From Halorubrum vacuolatum (GTDB taxonomy: Archaea > Halobacteriota > Halobacteria > Halobacteriales > Haloferacaceae): DNA of 64,000 nt. This document shows, one piece after another, positions 15,557 to 24,420 of this stretch (position 1 is its first letter; each line of letters begins with the position of its first letter). The stretch covers positions 1 through 64,000 of the forward strand of contig NZ_FZNQ01000005.1 of NCBI RefSeq assembly GCF_900188065.1. The letters run 5' to 3'. A program made the position numbers and the translations under genes. The notes below the pieces were generated by a model. It was not told where the DNA came from. It saw only the letters and a list, made by a program, of their open reading frames with translations, and ran no database searches.

Positions 15557-18484
15557 ATGTCGGACACCACGGGGATGGACGCGTTCACGCACCTCGGGCC
15601 GACCGTCCGGGCGGCGCTCTCCGAGCGTGGCTTCTCCACGCCGACGGCGCCACAGCGGCAGGCGATCCCGCCGCTTGCGGCCGGCCGCAACGCGCTCATC
15701 ATCGCCCCGACGGGCTCCGGCAAGACGGAGACCGCGCTGTTGCCCGTGCTCGATTCGATCGTCGCCGCCCGTGACGCCACCGGACACCCGCCGCGGCCGG
15801 GCATCTCCGCGCTGTACATCACCCCGTTGCGGGCGCTCAACCGCGACATGATGGATCGGCTCGACTGGTGGGGCGACCGGCTCGACCTCGACATCGCCGT
15901 CCGTCACGGCGACACGAGCCAATATGAACGCGGCAAGCAGGCGGACGACCCGCCCGACGTGTTGATCACCACGCCCGAGACGCTGCAGGCGATCCTGACG
16001 GGATCGAAGCTCCGGGTCGCGCTTGCGGACGTCGAACACGTCGTGGTCGACGAGGTCCACGAACTCGCCTCCGCGAAGCGGGGCGCACAGCTGACCGTCG
16101 GGCTCGAACGCCTCCGACGGGTCGCCGGCCCGTTTCAACGGATCGGGCTTTCCGCGACCGTCGGTTCACCGGAGGAGGTGGGACGGTTCCTCGTCGGTGG
16201 CGGTCGACGCGACCCGGATCGGGAGGGCGACCGGCGATTCGAGACGGTCGAGGTCGACGCCGGGTCGCAGGCGGACGTTCGCGTGCTCGACCCCGAAATC
16301 GTCGACCGCGACTCGGCGCTCGCGGGGAAACTCGCGACGGACGAGACGACCGCGAGCCACGTTCGGACGATCCGCGAGATCGTCCGCGAGCACGAATCGA
16401 CGTTAATTTTCGTCAACACCCGGCAGACCGCGGAGGCGCTCGGCGCGCACTGCAAGCGGCTCGCGGAGGCCGAAGAAGAGAATAACACCGACGGCACAGG
16501 CGACGCCCCCGTCGAGATCGAACTCCACCACGGCTCGCTCTCGAAGGACGTCCGGGTCGACGTCGAGGACCGTTTTAAAAACGGCGACCTCGACGGGCTC
16601 ATCTGCACCTCCTCGATGGAGCTCGGCATCGACGTCGGCAGCGTCGACCACGTCGTCCAGTACGGCAGCCCGCGTGAGGTCGCCCGGCTCCTCCAGCGAG
16701 TCGGCCGCGCGGGTCACCGCCGCGATCAGGTCTCGCGCGGGACGGTGATCACGCAGGGCGGCGACGACACGCTTGAGGCGATGGCGATCGCTCGCCGGGC
16801 GCGTGCGGGACTCGTCGAACCCGCGAACATCCACCACGCCAGCCTCGATACCGTCGCCAACCAGATCGTCGGGGTCGTCATGGACGAGGACGAGGTTCAT
16901 GCCCGCGAGGTATACGAGACGATCACGAACGCCTACCCGTTCCGCGACCTCACGGAGCCGACGTTTCAGGAGGTCGTCCGCGAGCTCTCGGGCAACCATC
17001 TGCTCTGGCTCGATGAGGAATCGGACACGCTCTCGAAGTCGGGCGGGACGTGGCAGTACTTCTATGCGAACCTCTCGATGATCCCCGACGAGTCGACCTA
17101 CGAGGTGTACGACGTCTCCTCGCGGCGGGGGATCGGGACGCTCGATGAGCGGTTCGTCCGCACCTTCGCCGGCCCGGGCGAGACGTTCATCCAGCGCGGC
17201 GAGATGTGGCGCATCGCGGAGGTCGACGACGACGAGGAGCGGGTAACGGTCACGCCGATCGCGGATCCGGCCGGCGAGATCCCCTCGTGGGTCGGCCAGG
17301 AGATCCCCGTCCCGAAGCCCGTCGCCTGCGAGGTCGGCAGCCTTCGCGGGGAGGTCGCAAGCGCGCTCGACGCGGGAAGCACGCCCGAGGCGGTCGCCGG
17401 CGACCTCGCGGACCGCTATCCCGTGGACGACCGATCGGTCGCGGCCGCCCTGTCGGCGACCGTGGACCACGTCGCGGCGGGCCACCCCGTCCCGACCGAC
17501 GGGCGGCTGGTGATCGAGGGCTCCGCGCGGACCGTCGCGCTCAACGCGCCGTTCGGCCACGAGGTCAACGAGACGCTCGCGCGGCTGCTCGCCGCGCTCG
17601 TCGGCCAGCGCACGGGCTCGTCGGTCGGGATGGATGTCGATCCCTACCGGATCACCTTCGAGGTGCCCGCGGGCGTCGGTCCCGAGACGTTCCGCGAGGT
17701 GTTGGAGACGACCGACCCCGACCACCTGGAGGCGTATCTCGAACTGGCGCTGCGGGACGCCGACACCCTGAAGTTCACGCTGGCACAGGTCGCCGCGAAG
17801 TTCGGGACGGTCAAGCGCTATCGGGAGGGTCGCGGTCGGTTCGGCGGCGACCGCCTGCTCGCGGCGCTCGAGGGGACGCCGATCCACGAGGAGGCGCTTC
17901 GGGAGGTGTTTCACACCGACCTCGACGTGCCGGAGACGGCGGCGCTCCTCGAAGCGATTCGTGATGGGACGGTCGCCATCGAGACGGCCCGCGAACGGAC
18001 GCCGATCGGGACGGCGGGACGCTCGGCGGGCGTGGAGTTCCTCGTCCCCGAGAACGCCGACGCCGACGTGATCGAGACGGTGCGCGAGCGGATCCGAAAC
18101 GATCACGTCCTGCTCGCGTGCCTGCACTGTCTGGACTGGACGCAGAAGACGAAGGTCCGGCGTGTCCGCGAGCAACCCGAGTGTCCCGACTGCGGCTCCA
18201 CGAGGGTCGCCGCGTTGAACCCGTGGGACGAGGAGAGCGTCGATGCCGTGCGTGCCGGCGACCGCGACGAGGAGGAGGAGCGACTGGCGAAGCGGGCGCA
18301 TCGGTCCGCGAGCCTGGTGCAGGGGCACGGCAAGCGGGCCGTCATCGCGATGGCCGCGCGCGGGGTCGGCCCGCACAACGCCGCCCGGATAATCAACAAC
18401 CTACGTGAAGATGAAGACGAGTTCTACCGGGACGTGTTGCGTCAGGAACGCGAATACGCGCGGACGCAGTCGTTCTGGGACTGA
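15557..18484 (+). CDS. Lhr-type ATP-dependent DNA helicase
   Basis: This superfamily 2 helicase has 975 residues. The Q-motif region is followed by Walker A PTGSGKTE (K56), Walker B as DEVHE, the SAT motif (GLSATVG), a long helicase C domain with HHGSLSKDVR and QRVGRAGHRRDQ, a winged-helix region and the DUF1998-free Lhr core. Near the C-terminus is a zinc site CLHCLDW with CPDCGST. Length and order match archaeal Lhr-core proteins, which are 3'-5' translocases implicated in repair and RNA-DNA hybrid removal. I chose the ATG at 15557 (MSDTTGMDAFTHLGP). The open frame further left overlaps the divergent DUF4129 gene. Confidence 0.94.
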   Translation: MSDTTGMDAFTHLGPTVRAALSERGFSTPTAPQRQAIPPLAAGRNALIIAPTGSGKTETALLPVLDSIVAARDATGHPPRPGISALYITPLRALNRDMMDRLDWWGDRLDLDIAVRHGDTSQYERGKQADDPPDVLITTPETLQAILTGSKLRVALADVEHVVVDEVHELASAKRGAQLTVGLERLRRVAGPFQRIGLSATVGSPEEVGRFLVGGGRRDPDREGDRRFETVEVDAGSQADVRVLDPEIVDRDSALAGKLATDETTASHVRTIREIVREHESTLIFVNTRQTAEALGAHCKRLAEAEEENNTDGTGDAPVEIELHHGSLSKDVRVDVEDRFKNGDLDGLICTSSMELGIDVGSVDHVVQYGSPREVARLLQRVGRAGHRRDQVSRGTVITQGGDDTLEAMAIARRARAGLVEPANIHHASLDTVANQIVGVVMDEDEVHAREVYETITNAYPFRDLTEPTFQEVVRELSGNHLLWLDEESDTLSKSGGTWQYFYANLSMIPDESTYEVYDVSSRRGIGTLDERFVRTFAGPGETFIQRGEMWRIAEVDDDEERVTVTPIADPAGEIPSWVGQEIPVPKPVACEVGSLRGEVASALDAGSTPEAVAGDLADRYPVDDRSVAAALSATVDHVAAGHPVPTDGRLVIEGSARTVALNAPFGHEVNETLARLLAALVGQRTGSSVGMDVDPYRITFEVPAGVGPETFREVLETTDPDHLEAYLELALRDADTLKFTLAQVAAKFGTVKRYREGRGRFGGDRLLAALEGTPIHEEALREVFHTDLDVPETAALLEAIRDGTVAIETARERTPIGTAGRSAGVEFLVPENADADVIETVRERIRNDHVLLACLHCLDWTQKTKVRRVREQPECPDCGSTRVAALNPWDEESVDAVRAGDRDEEEERLAKRAHRSASLVQGHGKRAVIAMAARGVGPHNAARIINNLREDEDEFYRDVLRQEREYARTQSFWD

Positions 18485-18523
18485 TCCCAGTTGCTCCCCT
18501 CCGGCTCCGTGAACGGGACGGTG

Positions 18524-19954
18524 TTAGCGGGACTCACCCGCATCCGCCCCGTCCTTCCGATCCTCATCGGCCGCCGTCGCGACCGCCCGTAGCACGCGCG
18601 TACTCGTCCGGATACCCTTTTTGAAGTGATCGAGCGCGTAGTGTTCGTCCGCGGAGTGCTGGTTGTTGTCCCGCTGTCCGTGTGGAATGCTGACGTGCGG
18701 AAGCCCGAGAACGTCCGTGAACAGGGCATACGGCGCGGAGCCGCCGCTGAGCGGCTTGACGACGGGCTCCGCGCCCCATCCCTCGGCCACCGCATCGACG
18801 AGCGGTTTCCGATACGGCGAGTCGACGGGCGTCCGCGTCGGATCCATCTCCCCGTGGCGTGTCAGGGTCGTCTCGAACCGATCGTCGGCGTGGCGTTCGA
18901 CGTGCGCCGCGATCCGATCGAAGACGCCGTCGGGCGTCTGATCGACCACCAGCCGAGCGTCGATGGTCGCGCTCGCCGTCGAGGGAACGATCGTCTTGTA
19001 CCCCTCCTCGACGTGGCCACCCGCGAGGCCGTTGATGTTGAGCGTCGGGTAGTACAACGTCTTTTCAAGGACGGTTTCTCCCGGACCGTCCTCGAGGTCG
19101 CCGACCCCCAGCTTCGCGGTGAGTTCGTCGATATCGGGTTCGATGGCCGCGATGAGATCGCGGTCCGTCTCCGTGATCGGTTCGATGTCATCGTAGAAGC
19201 CGTCGATGGCGATCCGGCCGTCATCGGCATACATCGTGCCCAACAGTCGCGTGAGTTCCCGCGCGGGGTTCGGGATCGCCCCGCCGTAGTGGCCGGAATG
19301 AAGGTCGCCGTTCGGGCCCCGGACGCTCACCTCGACGATCAGGATTCCGCGGTTCCCGAAGACGACGGTCGGTCGACCGGACTCATCGACCGGGCCGTCC
19401 GAGTTGATCGAGACGTCCGCACGAAGCGCCGACTCGCGCGCCTCGACCACCTCCATGAGATTGGGACTCCCGCTCTCCTCCTCGCCGTCGAGCAGCAACG
19501 TCACGTTGACCGGCAGCCCGACCGTCTCCCGCAACGTCTCGACGGCCGCGAGATACGCGACGTGCTGTCCCTTGTTGTCGACGGTCCCGCGTCCGTAGAG
19601 GTACTCCCGCCCGTCGATCTCCCGACGGGTCGGCTCGAAGGGCGGATCGGTCCACTCGGCCGGCACCACCGGCTGGACGTCGTAGTGGCCGTAGACGAGG
19701 ACGGTCGGCGCGTCGTTATCGGGGTCGTTGTCAACGAAGGCGTGGGCGATCACCGCTGGATGGCCGCTCGTCTCGACGATCTCGGCCGTATCGAAGCCGT
19801 ATTCCGCCGTCAATGACCGCAGCAGCTCTGCACACTCGCGGATGCCCTCGCCGGTCGCGCTGATCGAGGGCTGGGAGACGAGCCGCGTGAGATCGGCAAC
19901 GTACTCCTCAAAGCGGTCGTCGACGGCGGCGTCGACCGTGTTGATTGGTGTCAT
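18524..19954 (-). CDS. M20 family metallopeptidase (dipeptidase-like)
   Basis: This protein of 476 residues has the di-zinc aminoacylase/dipeptidase fold. Metal-site motifs are visible in order: GHYDVQPV (His and catalytic Asp), GRGTVDNKGQ (bridging Asp), DGEEESGSPN (general base Glu), NSDGP, and a C-terminal His in HSADEHY. A dimerisation lid domain lies between, with LNINGLAGG and the substrate Arg region TIDARLV. Such enzymes cleave dipeptides or acyl-amino acids in the cytoplasm. I chose the ATG at 19954 (MTPINTVDAAVDDRF) because the upstream frame lacks protein character. It converges with the helicase gene 39 bases away. Confidence 0.92.
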   Translation of the reverse strand: MTPINTVDAAVDDRFEEYVADLTRLVSQPSISATGEGIRECAELLRSLTAEYGFDTAEIVETSGHPAVIAHAFVDNDPDNDAPTVLVYGHYDVQPVVPAEWTDPPFEPTRREIDGREYLYGRGTVDNKGQHVAYLAAVETLRETVGLPVNVTLLLDGEEESGSPNLMEVVEARESALRADVSINSDGPVDESGRPTVVFGNRGILIVEVSVRGPNGDLHSGHYGGAIPNPARELTRLLGTMYADDGRIAIDGFYDDIEPITETDRDLIAAIEPDIDELTAKLGVGDLEDGPGETVLEKTLYYPTLNINGLAGGHVEEGYKTIVPSTASATIDARLVVDQTPDGVFDRIAAHVERHADDRFETTLTRHGEMDPTRTPVDSPYRKPLVDAVAEGWGAEPVVKPLSGGSAPYALFTDVLGLPHVSIPHGQRDNNQHSADEHYALDHFKKGIRTSTRVLRAVATAADEDRKDGADAGESR

Positions 19955-20141
19955 GGGTTGTCGTGGTGTCTGGGGGCAAAAAAGCGTGCCTGTCCGATGC
20001 GTTTTGCCTCGGTCGGCCTGTGTTCCAACGCAGCAGCCGTTGTGCTCTCCGGTCAGTGGTTGGATCTGTTCCGAAAACGGACGCACACTCGGTGCTCCGC
20101 CCCGACCGAGGATTTAGGCGACTCCTCCCCATAGCGAGGGT

Positions 20142-20483
20142 ATGGACCTCCTGATCCTCGGAATCCTGATCGGGCTCCCGCTCCTCTGGCTCGTCGGCTT
20201 CGCGGCCTACGTCTACGTCGACGCGCCCAAAAACGGGATGAACCCGCGCAAGTGGGCCGCTATCGCCTTCTTCATCCCGTTTTTCGGCTTCTTTGCGTAC
20301 CTCTTCGAGCGCGGCGAGCAGGACTATGACCCGTCCGAGGACCCCTATGCGGGCGGGGAGGCTCCGTTCGCCATCCACGAATCCCGACGGGGCGAGAAGC
20401 CGCTCGGGCCCGCCGGGACGGAGCGCGAGGAGAACGAGAACGAGTGGAACGACCCGAAGGGCGTGGATCTCCCCGAGGAGTGA
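20142..20483 (+). CDS. Small membrane protein with PLDc_N-like segment
   Basis: This protein of 113 residues has two hydrophobic segments (about residues 3-27 and 37-55) separated by a short loop DAPKNGMNPRKW, then an acidic C-terminal tail. The pair of helices with PFFGFFAYLFER resembles the N-terminal segment of phospholipase D/cardiolipin synthase-type proteins, but no catalytic domain is present. A GATTTAGGCG TATA-like box lies about 27 bases upstream. It precedes ptsH by 72 bases on the same strand, and a link with it is not established. Confidence 0.75.
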   Translation: MDLLILGILIGLPLLWLVGFAAYVYVDAPKNGMNPRKWAAIAFFIPFFGFFAYLFERGEQDYDPSEDPYAGGEAPFAIHESRRGEKPLGPAGTEREENENEWNDPKGVDLPEE

Positions 20484-20555
20484 GTGGATTCGTGGGACGT
20501 CCACAACCAGCTCGCCGTGGGCAACGTTTTCCACCCGTCGGGTCGTTGCCGGCGC

Positions 20556-20876
20556 ATGGAACGCATCGTGCGGGTCGTCCCGGAGGCCGGGTTGCACGCG
20601 AGGCCCGCCTCACAGGTCGTACGGACAGCAAACGGCTTCGACGCGGCGGTGACGCTTGAGGCGATCGACGGCGACGCCCCGCCCGCGAGCGCGACGAGCA
20701 TGCTCGGCGTGACGGGGCTCAACGTGAAACAGGGTGAACGCGTCCGGGTCGTGGCGGAGGGCTCCGACGCCGAGGCGGCCCTTGACGCCATCGAGTCGAT
20801 CCTGACGGAGTCCGTCGAAGATGGAGATGGTGACTCCGAGTCGGAAACGGACGGTGACGGTGCCGACGACACATGA
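20556..20876 (+). CDS. ptsH: Phosphocarrier protein HPr
   Basis: This is the phosphocarrier of the PEP-dependent phosphotransferase system, of 106 residues. The phospho-accepting His is H14 in GLHARPAS. The segment ASATSMLGVTGLNVKQG matches the HPr region around the regulatory Ser and the membrane-contact helix. The core ends near residue 85, and an acidic tail of about 20 residues (rich in Asp, Gly, Glu) follows. That is unusual for HPr generally but in keeping with halophilic proteins. The enzyme I start overlaps its last codons (ATGA), so phosphate would pass from enzyme I to HPr and then to DhaM, encoded on the opposite strand nearby. Confidence 0.92.
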   Translation: MERIVRVVPEAGLHARPASQVVRTANGFDAAVTLEAIDGDAPPASATSMLGVTGLNVKQGERVRVVAEGSDAEAALDAIESILTESVEDGDGDSESETDGDGADDT

Positions 20877-22600
20877 GCCGCCAGCTCGACGGTACCGGGG
20901 TCACCGCCGCCACCGGCGTCGGGACCGCGTGGTGGCTCGACGACAGCGACCCGGCCGATCTCTCCAGCCCGCCGGACCCGGGGACGGTCGATCCGTCGAA
21001 CGAACGCGATCGATTCGAGACGGCACGCGAGGCGGTTCGCGCAGCCCTGACTCGCGAGCGTGACCGGACCGCGAGGGAGGTCGGCGAGGAGGAGGCGGCG
21101 GTCTTCGACGCGCACGTCGAGTTCCTCACCGACCCCGCCATCGAATCGGCCGTGGCCGAGGCGATCGAAACGGGGCGTCCGGCCCCCCACGCCGTCCGCG
21201 ACGCCTTCGCCGGTCACATCGAGACGTTCGAGGCGATGGAGGGGCGCATGGCCGAGCGCGCCGACGATCTCCGGGATGTCCGTGACCGTCTGCTCCGCGA
21301 GCTTTCGGACACGGACGTGACCGACGGCCCGCCCGACGGCGCGGTCGTTCTCGCGACGCGGCTCACCCCGAGCGAGGTCACGCGACTCGACCCGGACCGT
21401 GTCGCGGGGGTCGCGACGGTCCTCGGTGGCGGCACCGCCCACGCCGCGATCCTCCTCCGCTCGATGGGGATCCCGGCGGTCGTCGGGGTCGGCGAGGACC
21501 TTCGATCCGTCGACGACGGGGCGACCGTCGGTGTCGACGCCGCCACGGGGACCGTTCACATCGACCCGGATCTCGACGTTCGAGAACGGCTCGAATCGAC
21601 CGACGGGCCGCCGGTCATCCACGATCGGGTGACCACCAGCGATGGAACCGCGGTGGAGGTCGCGGCGAATATCGGATCGGCCGCGGAGGCACGCGCGGCT
21701 GCGGAGCGGGGGGCGGACGGCGTCGGCCTCTTTCGAACCGAGTTCCTCTTTCTCGATCGCGACGCCCCGCCCGACGAGGACGAACAGTACGGGGCGTATC
21801 GGGACGCGCTGGCGGCGTTCACCGAACCTGTCGGGGGCGACCATGAGGACGCCGACCCGCACGAACCGCCCGACCGCGTGATCGTCCGGACGCTCGACGT
21901 CGGCGGCGACAAGGACGTCCCCTATCTCGACCTCGACCCGATCGAGAACGGCTTCCTCGGCGTCCGCGGGATCCGCTTCTCGCTCGGGCCGGGGCGTGCC
22001 CTCTTCGAGACACAGCTTCGCGCTTGTTGCCGGGCGGCCGCGGGCGGTCCGCTCGCGGTGATGTTTCCATTGGTGTCGACGCCGGGCGAGCTCGAGGAGG
22101 CGATCGCGGTCCTCGACGACGTGCTCGATGGACTCCGTACCGAGGGCGTCGAGTGCGCCCGTCCCGAACTCGGCGTGATGGTGGAGACGCCGGCGGCGGC
22201 CCTCTCGGCCGCGGCGCTCGCCCGTCGGGTCTCGTTCCTCTCCATCGGCACGAACGACCTCTCCGGCTACGTGATGGCCGCCCAACGCGACGTGGACGCC
22301 GTCTCGTCGCTCGCGGACCCGCTCCAGCCGGCCGTCCTCCGCGCCATCGACCGGACGGTCCGCGGCGCGCGCGAGGAGGACGCGTGGGTCGGCGTCTGCG
22401 GGGAGATGGCCGCCGATCCGGATCTGACGCGGCTGCTCGTCGGACTCGGGGTCGAGGAACTGAGTATGGCCGCACCCGCCGTCCCTGCCGTGAAGGCGGC
22501 CGTGACTGCGATCGACGACGATGAGGCGCGTTCGACCGCGGAGGCGGCGCTCGATGCGGAGACACCGGCACAGATCCGATCCATGCTCTCTCCGGACTGA
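20873..22600 (+). CDS. ptsI: PEP-protein phosphotransferase (PTS enzyme I)
   Basis: This cytoplasmic enzyme of 575 residues takes phosphate from phosphoenolpyruvate and passes it to HPr. The phospho-His is H190 in GGGTAHAAILLRSMGIPAVVG. The C-terminal PEP-binding barrel shows GVGLFRTEFLF, GVRGIRFSLG, PMVSTP-like FPLVSTPGELEEA, MVETPAA, FLSIGTNDLSGY and the active-site Cys in GVCGEM. Length matches the family. It is translationally coupled to ptsH. No sugar-specific EII gene is in the window. The only partner nearby is DhaM, which suggests dihydroxyacetone phosphorylation as the target. Confidence 0.95.
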   Translation: MSRQLDGTGVTAATGVGTAWWLDDSDPADLSSPPDPGTVDPSNERDRFETAREAVRAALTRERDRTAREVGEEEAAVFDAHVEFLTDPAIESAVAEAIETGRPAPHAVRDAFAGHIETFEAMEGRMAERADDLRDVRDRLLRELSDTDVTDGPPDGAVVLATRLTPSEVTRLDPDRVAGVATVLGGGTAHAAILLRSMGIPAVVGVGEDLRSVDDGATVGVDAATGTVHIDPDLDVRERLESTDGPPVIHDRVTTSDGTAVEVAANIGSAAEARAAAERGADGVGLFRTEFLFLDRDAPPDEDEQYGAYRDALAAFTEPVGGDHEDADPHEPPDRVIVRTLDVGGDKDVPYLDLDPIENGFLGVRGIRFSLGPGRALFETQLRACCRAAAGGPLAVMFPLVSTPGELEEAIAVLDDVLDGLRTEGVECARPELGVMVETPAAALSAAALARRVSFLSIGTNDLSGYVMAAQRDVDAVSSLADPLQPAVLRAIDRTVRGAREEDAWVGVCGEMAADPDLTRLLVGLGVEELSMAAPAVPAVKAAVTAIDDDEARSTAEAALDAETPAQIRSMLSPD

Positions 22601-22653
22601 GCCGGACGTCGCCCACGCGGTGTCAGTCGACCATTCGTCCTCTTATCTCCACC

Positions 22654-23037
22654 TCAGAGCTTCCGACTGTCGTAGGCTCCCTCCGCGATCGCGACGACGT
22701 CATCGAGGGACGCGTCGGGTGCCGTGGCGGCGACTGCGGCCTCGACGGCCCCCTCAAGCACGGGCGCGTCGGCGATCCGCGCGGTCACATCGCCCGTTTC
22801 GATGGCGAGTTCGGCGTTCATGACGGCGCTGCCGAGGTCGACGAGGACGGCGACGCCGTCGCCGTCGTCCGCCTCCTCGATCGCCGACTCGATCCTCGGT
22901 GCGGAGGTGCCGATTCCCCCGTCCGGTCCGCCGCCGGCCGCGACGATCGGGGCGTCCTCGCCGGCCATCTGTGCGGCTACCTCGACGATACCCGCCGCGG
23001 CGTCGCGGCTGTGGGAGACGACGACTAACCCCACCAT
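22654..23037 (-). CDS. dhaM: PTS-dependent dihydroxyacetone kinase phosphotransferase subunit DhaM
   Basis: This protein of 127 residues has the EIIA-Man fold. Its phospho-His is H9 in GLVVVSHSRDAAAG, and the segments AAGGG-GGIGTSAPRI and VLVDLGSAVMNAELAIE are typical of DhaM. It takes phosphate from HPr and passes it to ADP held on DhaL. It is the single-domain form, without the HPr and enzyme I domains fused in E. coli DhaM. The ATG at 23037 overlaps the dhaL stop (TGATG), which I prefer over the GTG one codon upstream. The gene converges with ptsI. Confidence 0.93.
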   Translation of the reverse strand: MVGLVVVSHSRDAAAGIVEVAAQMAGEDAPIVAAGGGPDGGIGTSAPRIESAIEEADDGDGVAVLVDLGSAVMNAELAIETGDVTARIADAPVLEGAVEAAVAATAPDASLDDVVAIAEGAYDSRKL

Positions 23038-23786
23038 CACTCCGCCCCCTCGGGTTCGTCTTCAACGGCCTCCGCGAGGTCCAGTCCCTCCTCCTCGGCC
23101 CTGATGACGGCGGGGTCGCGGGCGTCGCGCTCGACGTCGCCATCGAGATGCTCGACCGCGACGTCGAGGATCGCCTCCGCGAGGATCAGCGTGCTCGTCG
23201 CGCCCGGATCCTGATGGCCGACGGACCGCCAGTCGAGATACGACGCGCGTCCCTTCCGCGCCCGGAGCGGCACCGTGTAGGCGACGCCGCGCTCGGCGGC
23301 ATCGACGGCCTTCGCAAGTGCCTCCACCGGCGGGAGCCCGTCGATCTCGATCGACTTTTTATACGTATGGACCGCCGGCGTGAGCGCGTCGACCATCGTC
23401 TTGTCGCCGACGCGCGCGCCGCCGCGGTCGGTGAGCTTTTCGAGGTACGCCTCCGCGAACGCGACGGTCGTCTCCGCGGTGACGCCGTCGGCGAGTGCCG
23501 TGCTCGCGCTCATGATCGACCCGCCGTATAACGGCCCCGCCGCCCCGCCGACCTCCGAGATGATCGTCGTCCCGACGGTTTTGACGATCTCGGCGGGGTC
23601 GGCGTCGTCCATCCCTTCGACCCGCTCGGCGACGGCCCCGAAGCCACGCGCCATGTTGGCCCCGTGGTCGGCGTCGCCGATCGCGGAGTCGAGGTCCGTG
23701 AGGTATGTCCTCTTCTCCTCGATCCGATCGGCGGCCTCGAGGATCGCCTCGCGCACCGCTTCGCTCTCGTCGGCGTGCTCCGTCAT
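23037..23786 (-). CDS. dhaL: Dihydroxyacetone kinase ADP-binding subunit DhaL
   Basis: This protein of 249 residues is the nucleotide subunit of the PTS-type dihydroxyacetone kinase. It holds ADP that is re-phosphorylated by DhaM. The Mg-binding Asp motif SAIGDADHGANM (about residues 35-46) and GGAAGPLYGGSIM with GDKTMVDALTPA match DhaL. The C-terminus keeps GHQDPGATS. I chose the ATG at 23786 because conservation begins there. The substrate subunit DhaK normally precedes dhaL, but the next gene upstream encodes an unrelated DUF371 protein, so DhaK must be elsewhere or missing. Confidence 0.93.
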   Translation of the reverse strand: MTEHADESEAVREAILEAADRIEEKRTYLTDLDSAIGDADHGANMARGFGAVAERVEGMDDADPAEIVKTVGTTIISEVGGAAGPLYGGSIMSASTALADGVTAETTVAFAEAYLEKLTDRGGARVGDKTMVDALTPAVHTYKKSIEIDGLPPVEALAKAVDAAERGVAYTVPLRARKGRASYLDWRSVGHQDPGATSTLILAEAILDVAVEHLDGDVERDARDPAVIRAEEEGLDLAEAVEDEPEGAE

Positions 23787-23873
23787 GGGCGTCCGATCGG
23801 CACACACCCACAAGAGCGTAGCGGCGGGGTCGCCGTTTCCGCGTCGGTTATAGGTGCAGCTGATGGACCCATC

Positions 23874-24320
23874 TCACCGCTCGACGGTAAGACGAAGCGT
23901 CGCGTCTCCACCCTCCGCGAGCGCGGCGACGAGGTCGCGGTCGAGGTCGGCCGCCGCCTTGTCGGCCTCCACGAGGATCGTCCGCTCGTCGTCGGTGTAA
24001 TCGCTCGTGCGCCCGACCATGGAGCGGTCATCGAGCAGCGTCAAGTCCGGGTCGCCACGGCCGACGATCGCCTCCTCGTGGGTCCCTTCGGACGTCTCGA
24101 CGACGATCGTGGCCGTGATCGTCGCCGCAGGGTCGCGGCATGCGTTTTTAAATTCGGGGGCGAAGTCCCGCGGCGTCCGATCGGCGTCGACCGCGAGAAT
24201 ACAGTCGCCGGCGGGCGTGAGCCAGCCGTCGGTCGTGAACTCGAACGTGCTCGCGTGCTCGGCGGTGACGTTCTCGTGTCCCCTCGCCCGTATCTCCTCC
24301 GTGAGACGGTCGCCGGTCAT
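23874..24320 (-). CDS. DUF371 family protein
   Basis: This protein of about 148 residues begins with IRARGHENVTAEHASTFEFT, a hallmark of the archaeal DUF371 family, followed by LTPAGDCILAVDADRTPRDF and IVGRGDPDLTLLDDRSMVGRTSDY. The family is a small beta-rich protein of unknown function found widely in archaea. The ATG at 24320 gives a normal family length, and the frame upstream is Arg/Ser-rich and unlike protein. It is divergent from the Fe-S cluster protein gene, with which it shares about 100 bases of promoter space. Confidence 0.88.
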   Translation of the reverse strand: MTGDRLTEEIRARGHENVTAEHASTFEFTTDGWLTPAGDCILAVDADRTPRDFAPEFKNACRDPAATITATIVVETSEGTHEEAIVGRGDPDLTLLDDRSMVGRTSDYTDDERTILVEADKAAADLDRDLVAALAEGGDATLRLTVER

Positions 24321-24420
24321 ACCTGTGGGACGGTCGGCGGTTATACGACGGTTTCGACCGCCCGCAACGGGTCGGCGGTCGTCGCGGATCGCTTTAGGTC
24401 GTTCGGCTCCGATGGACGGT

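Noticed and set aside
16403-18376. 657-codon open frame opposite the Lhr helicase
   Set aside because: It lies entirely antisense to a gene with full helicase motifs and shows no domain itself. In GC-rich genomes such mirrored frames are common.
20345-22285. 646-codon open frame opposite ptsH and ptsI
   Set aside because: It is antisense to two well-identified PTS genes, and its composition follows the complement of their codons.
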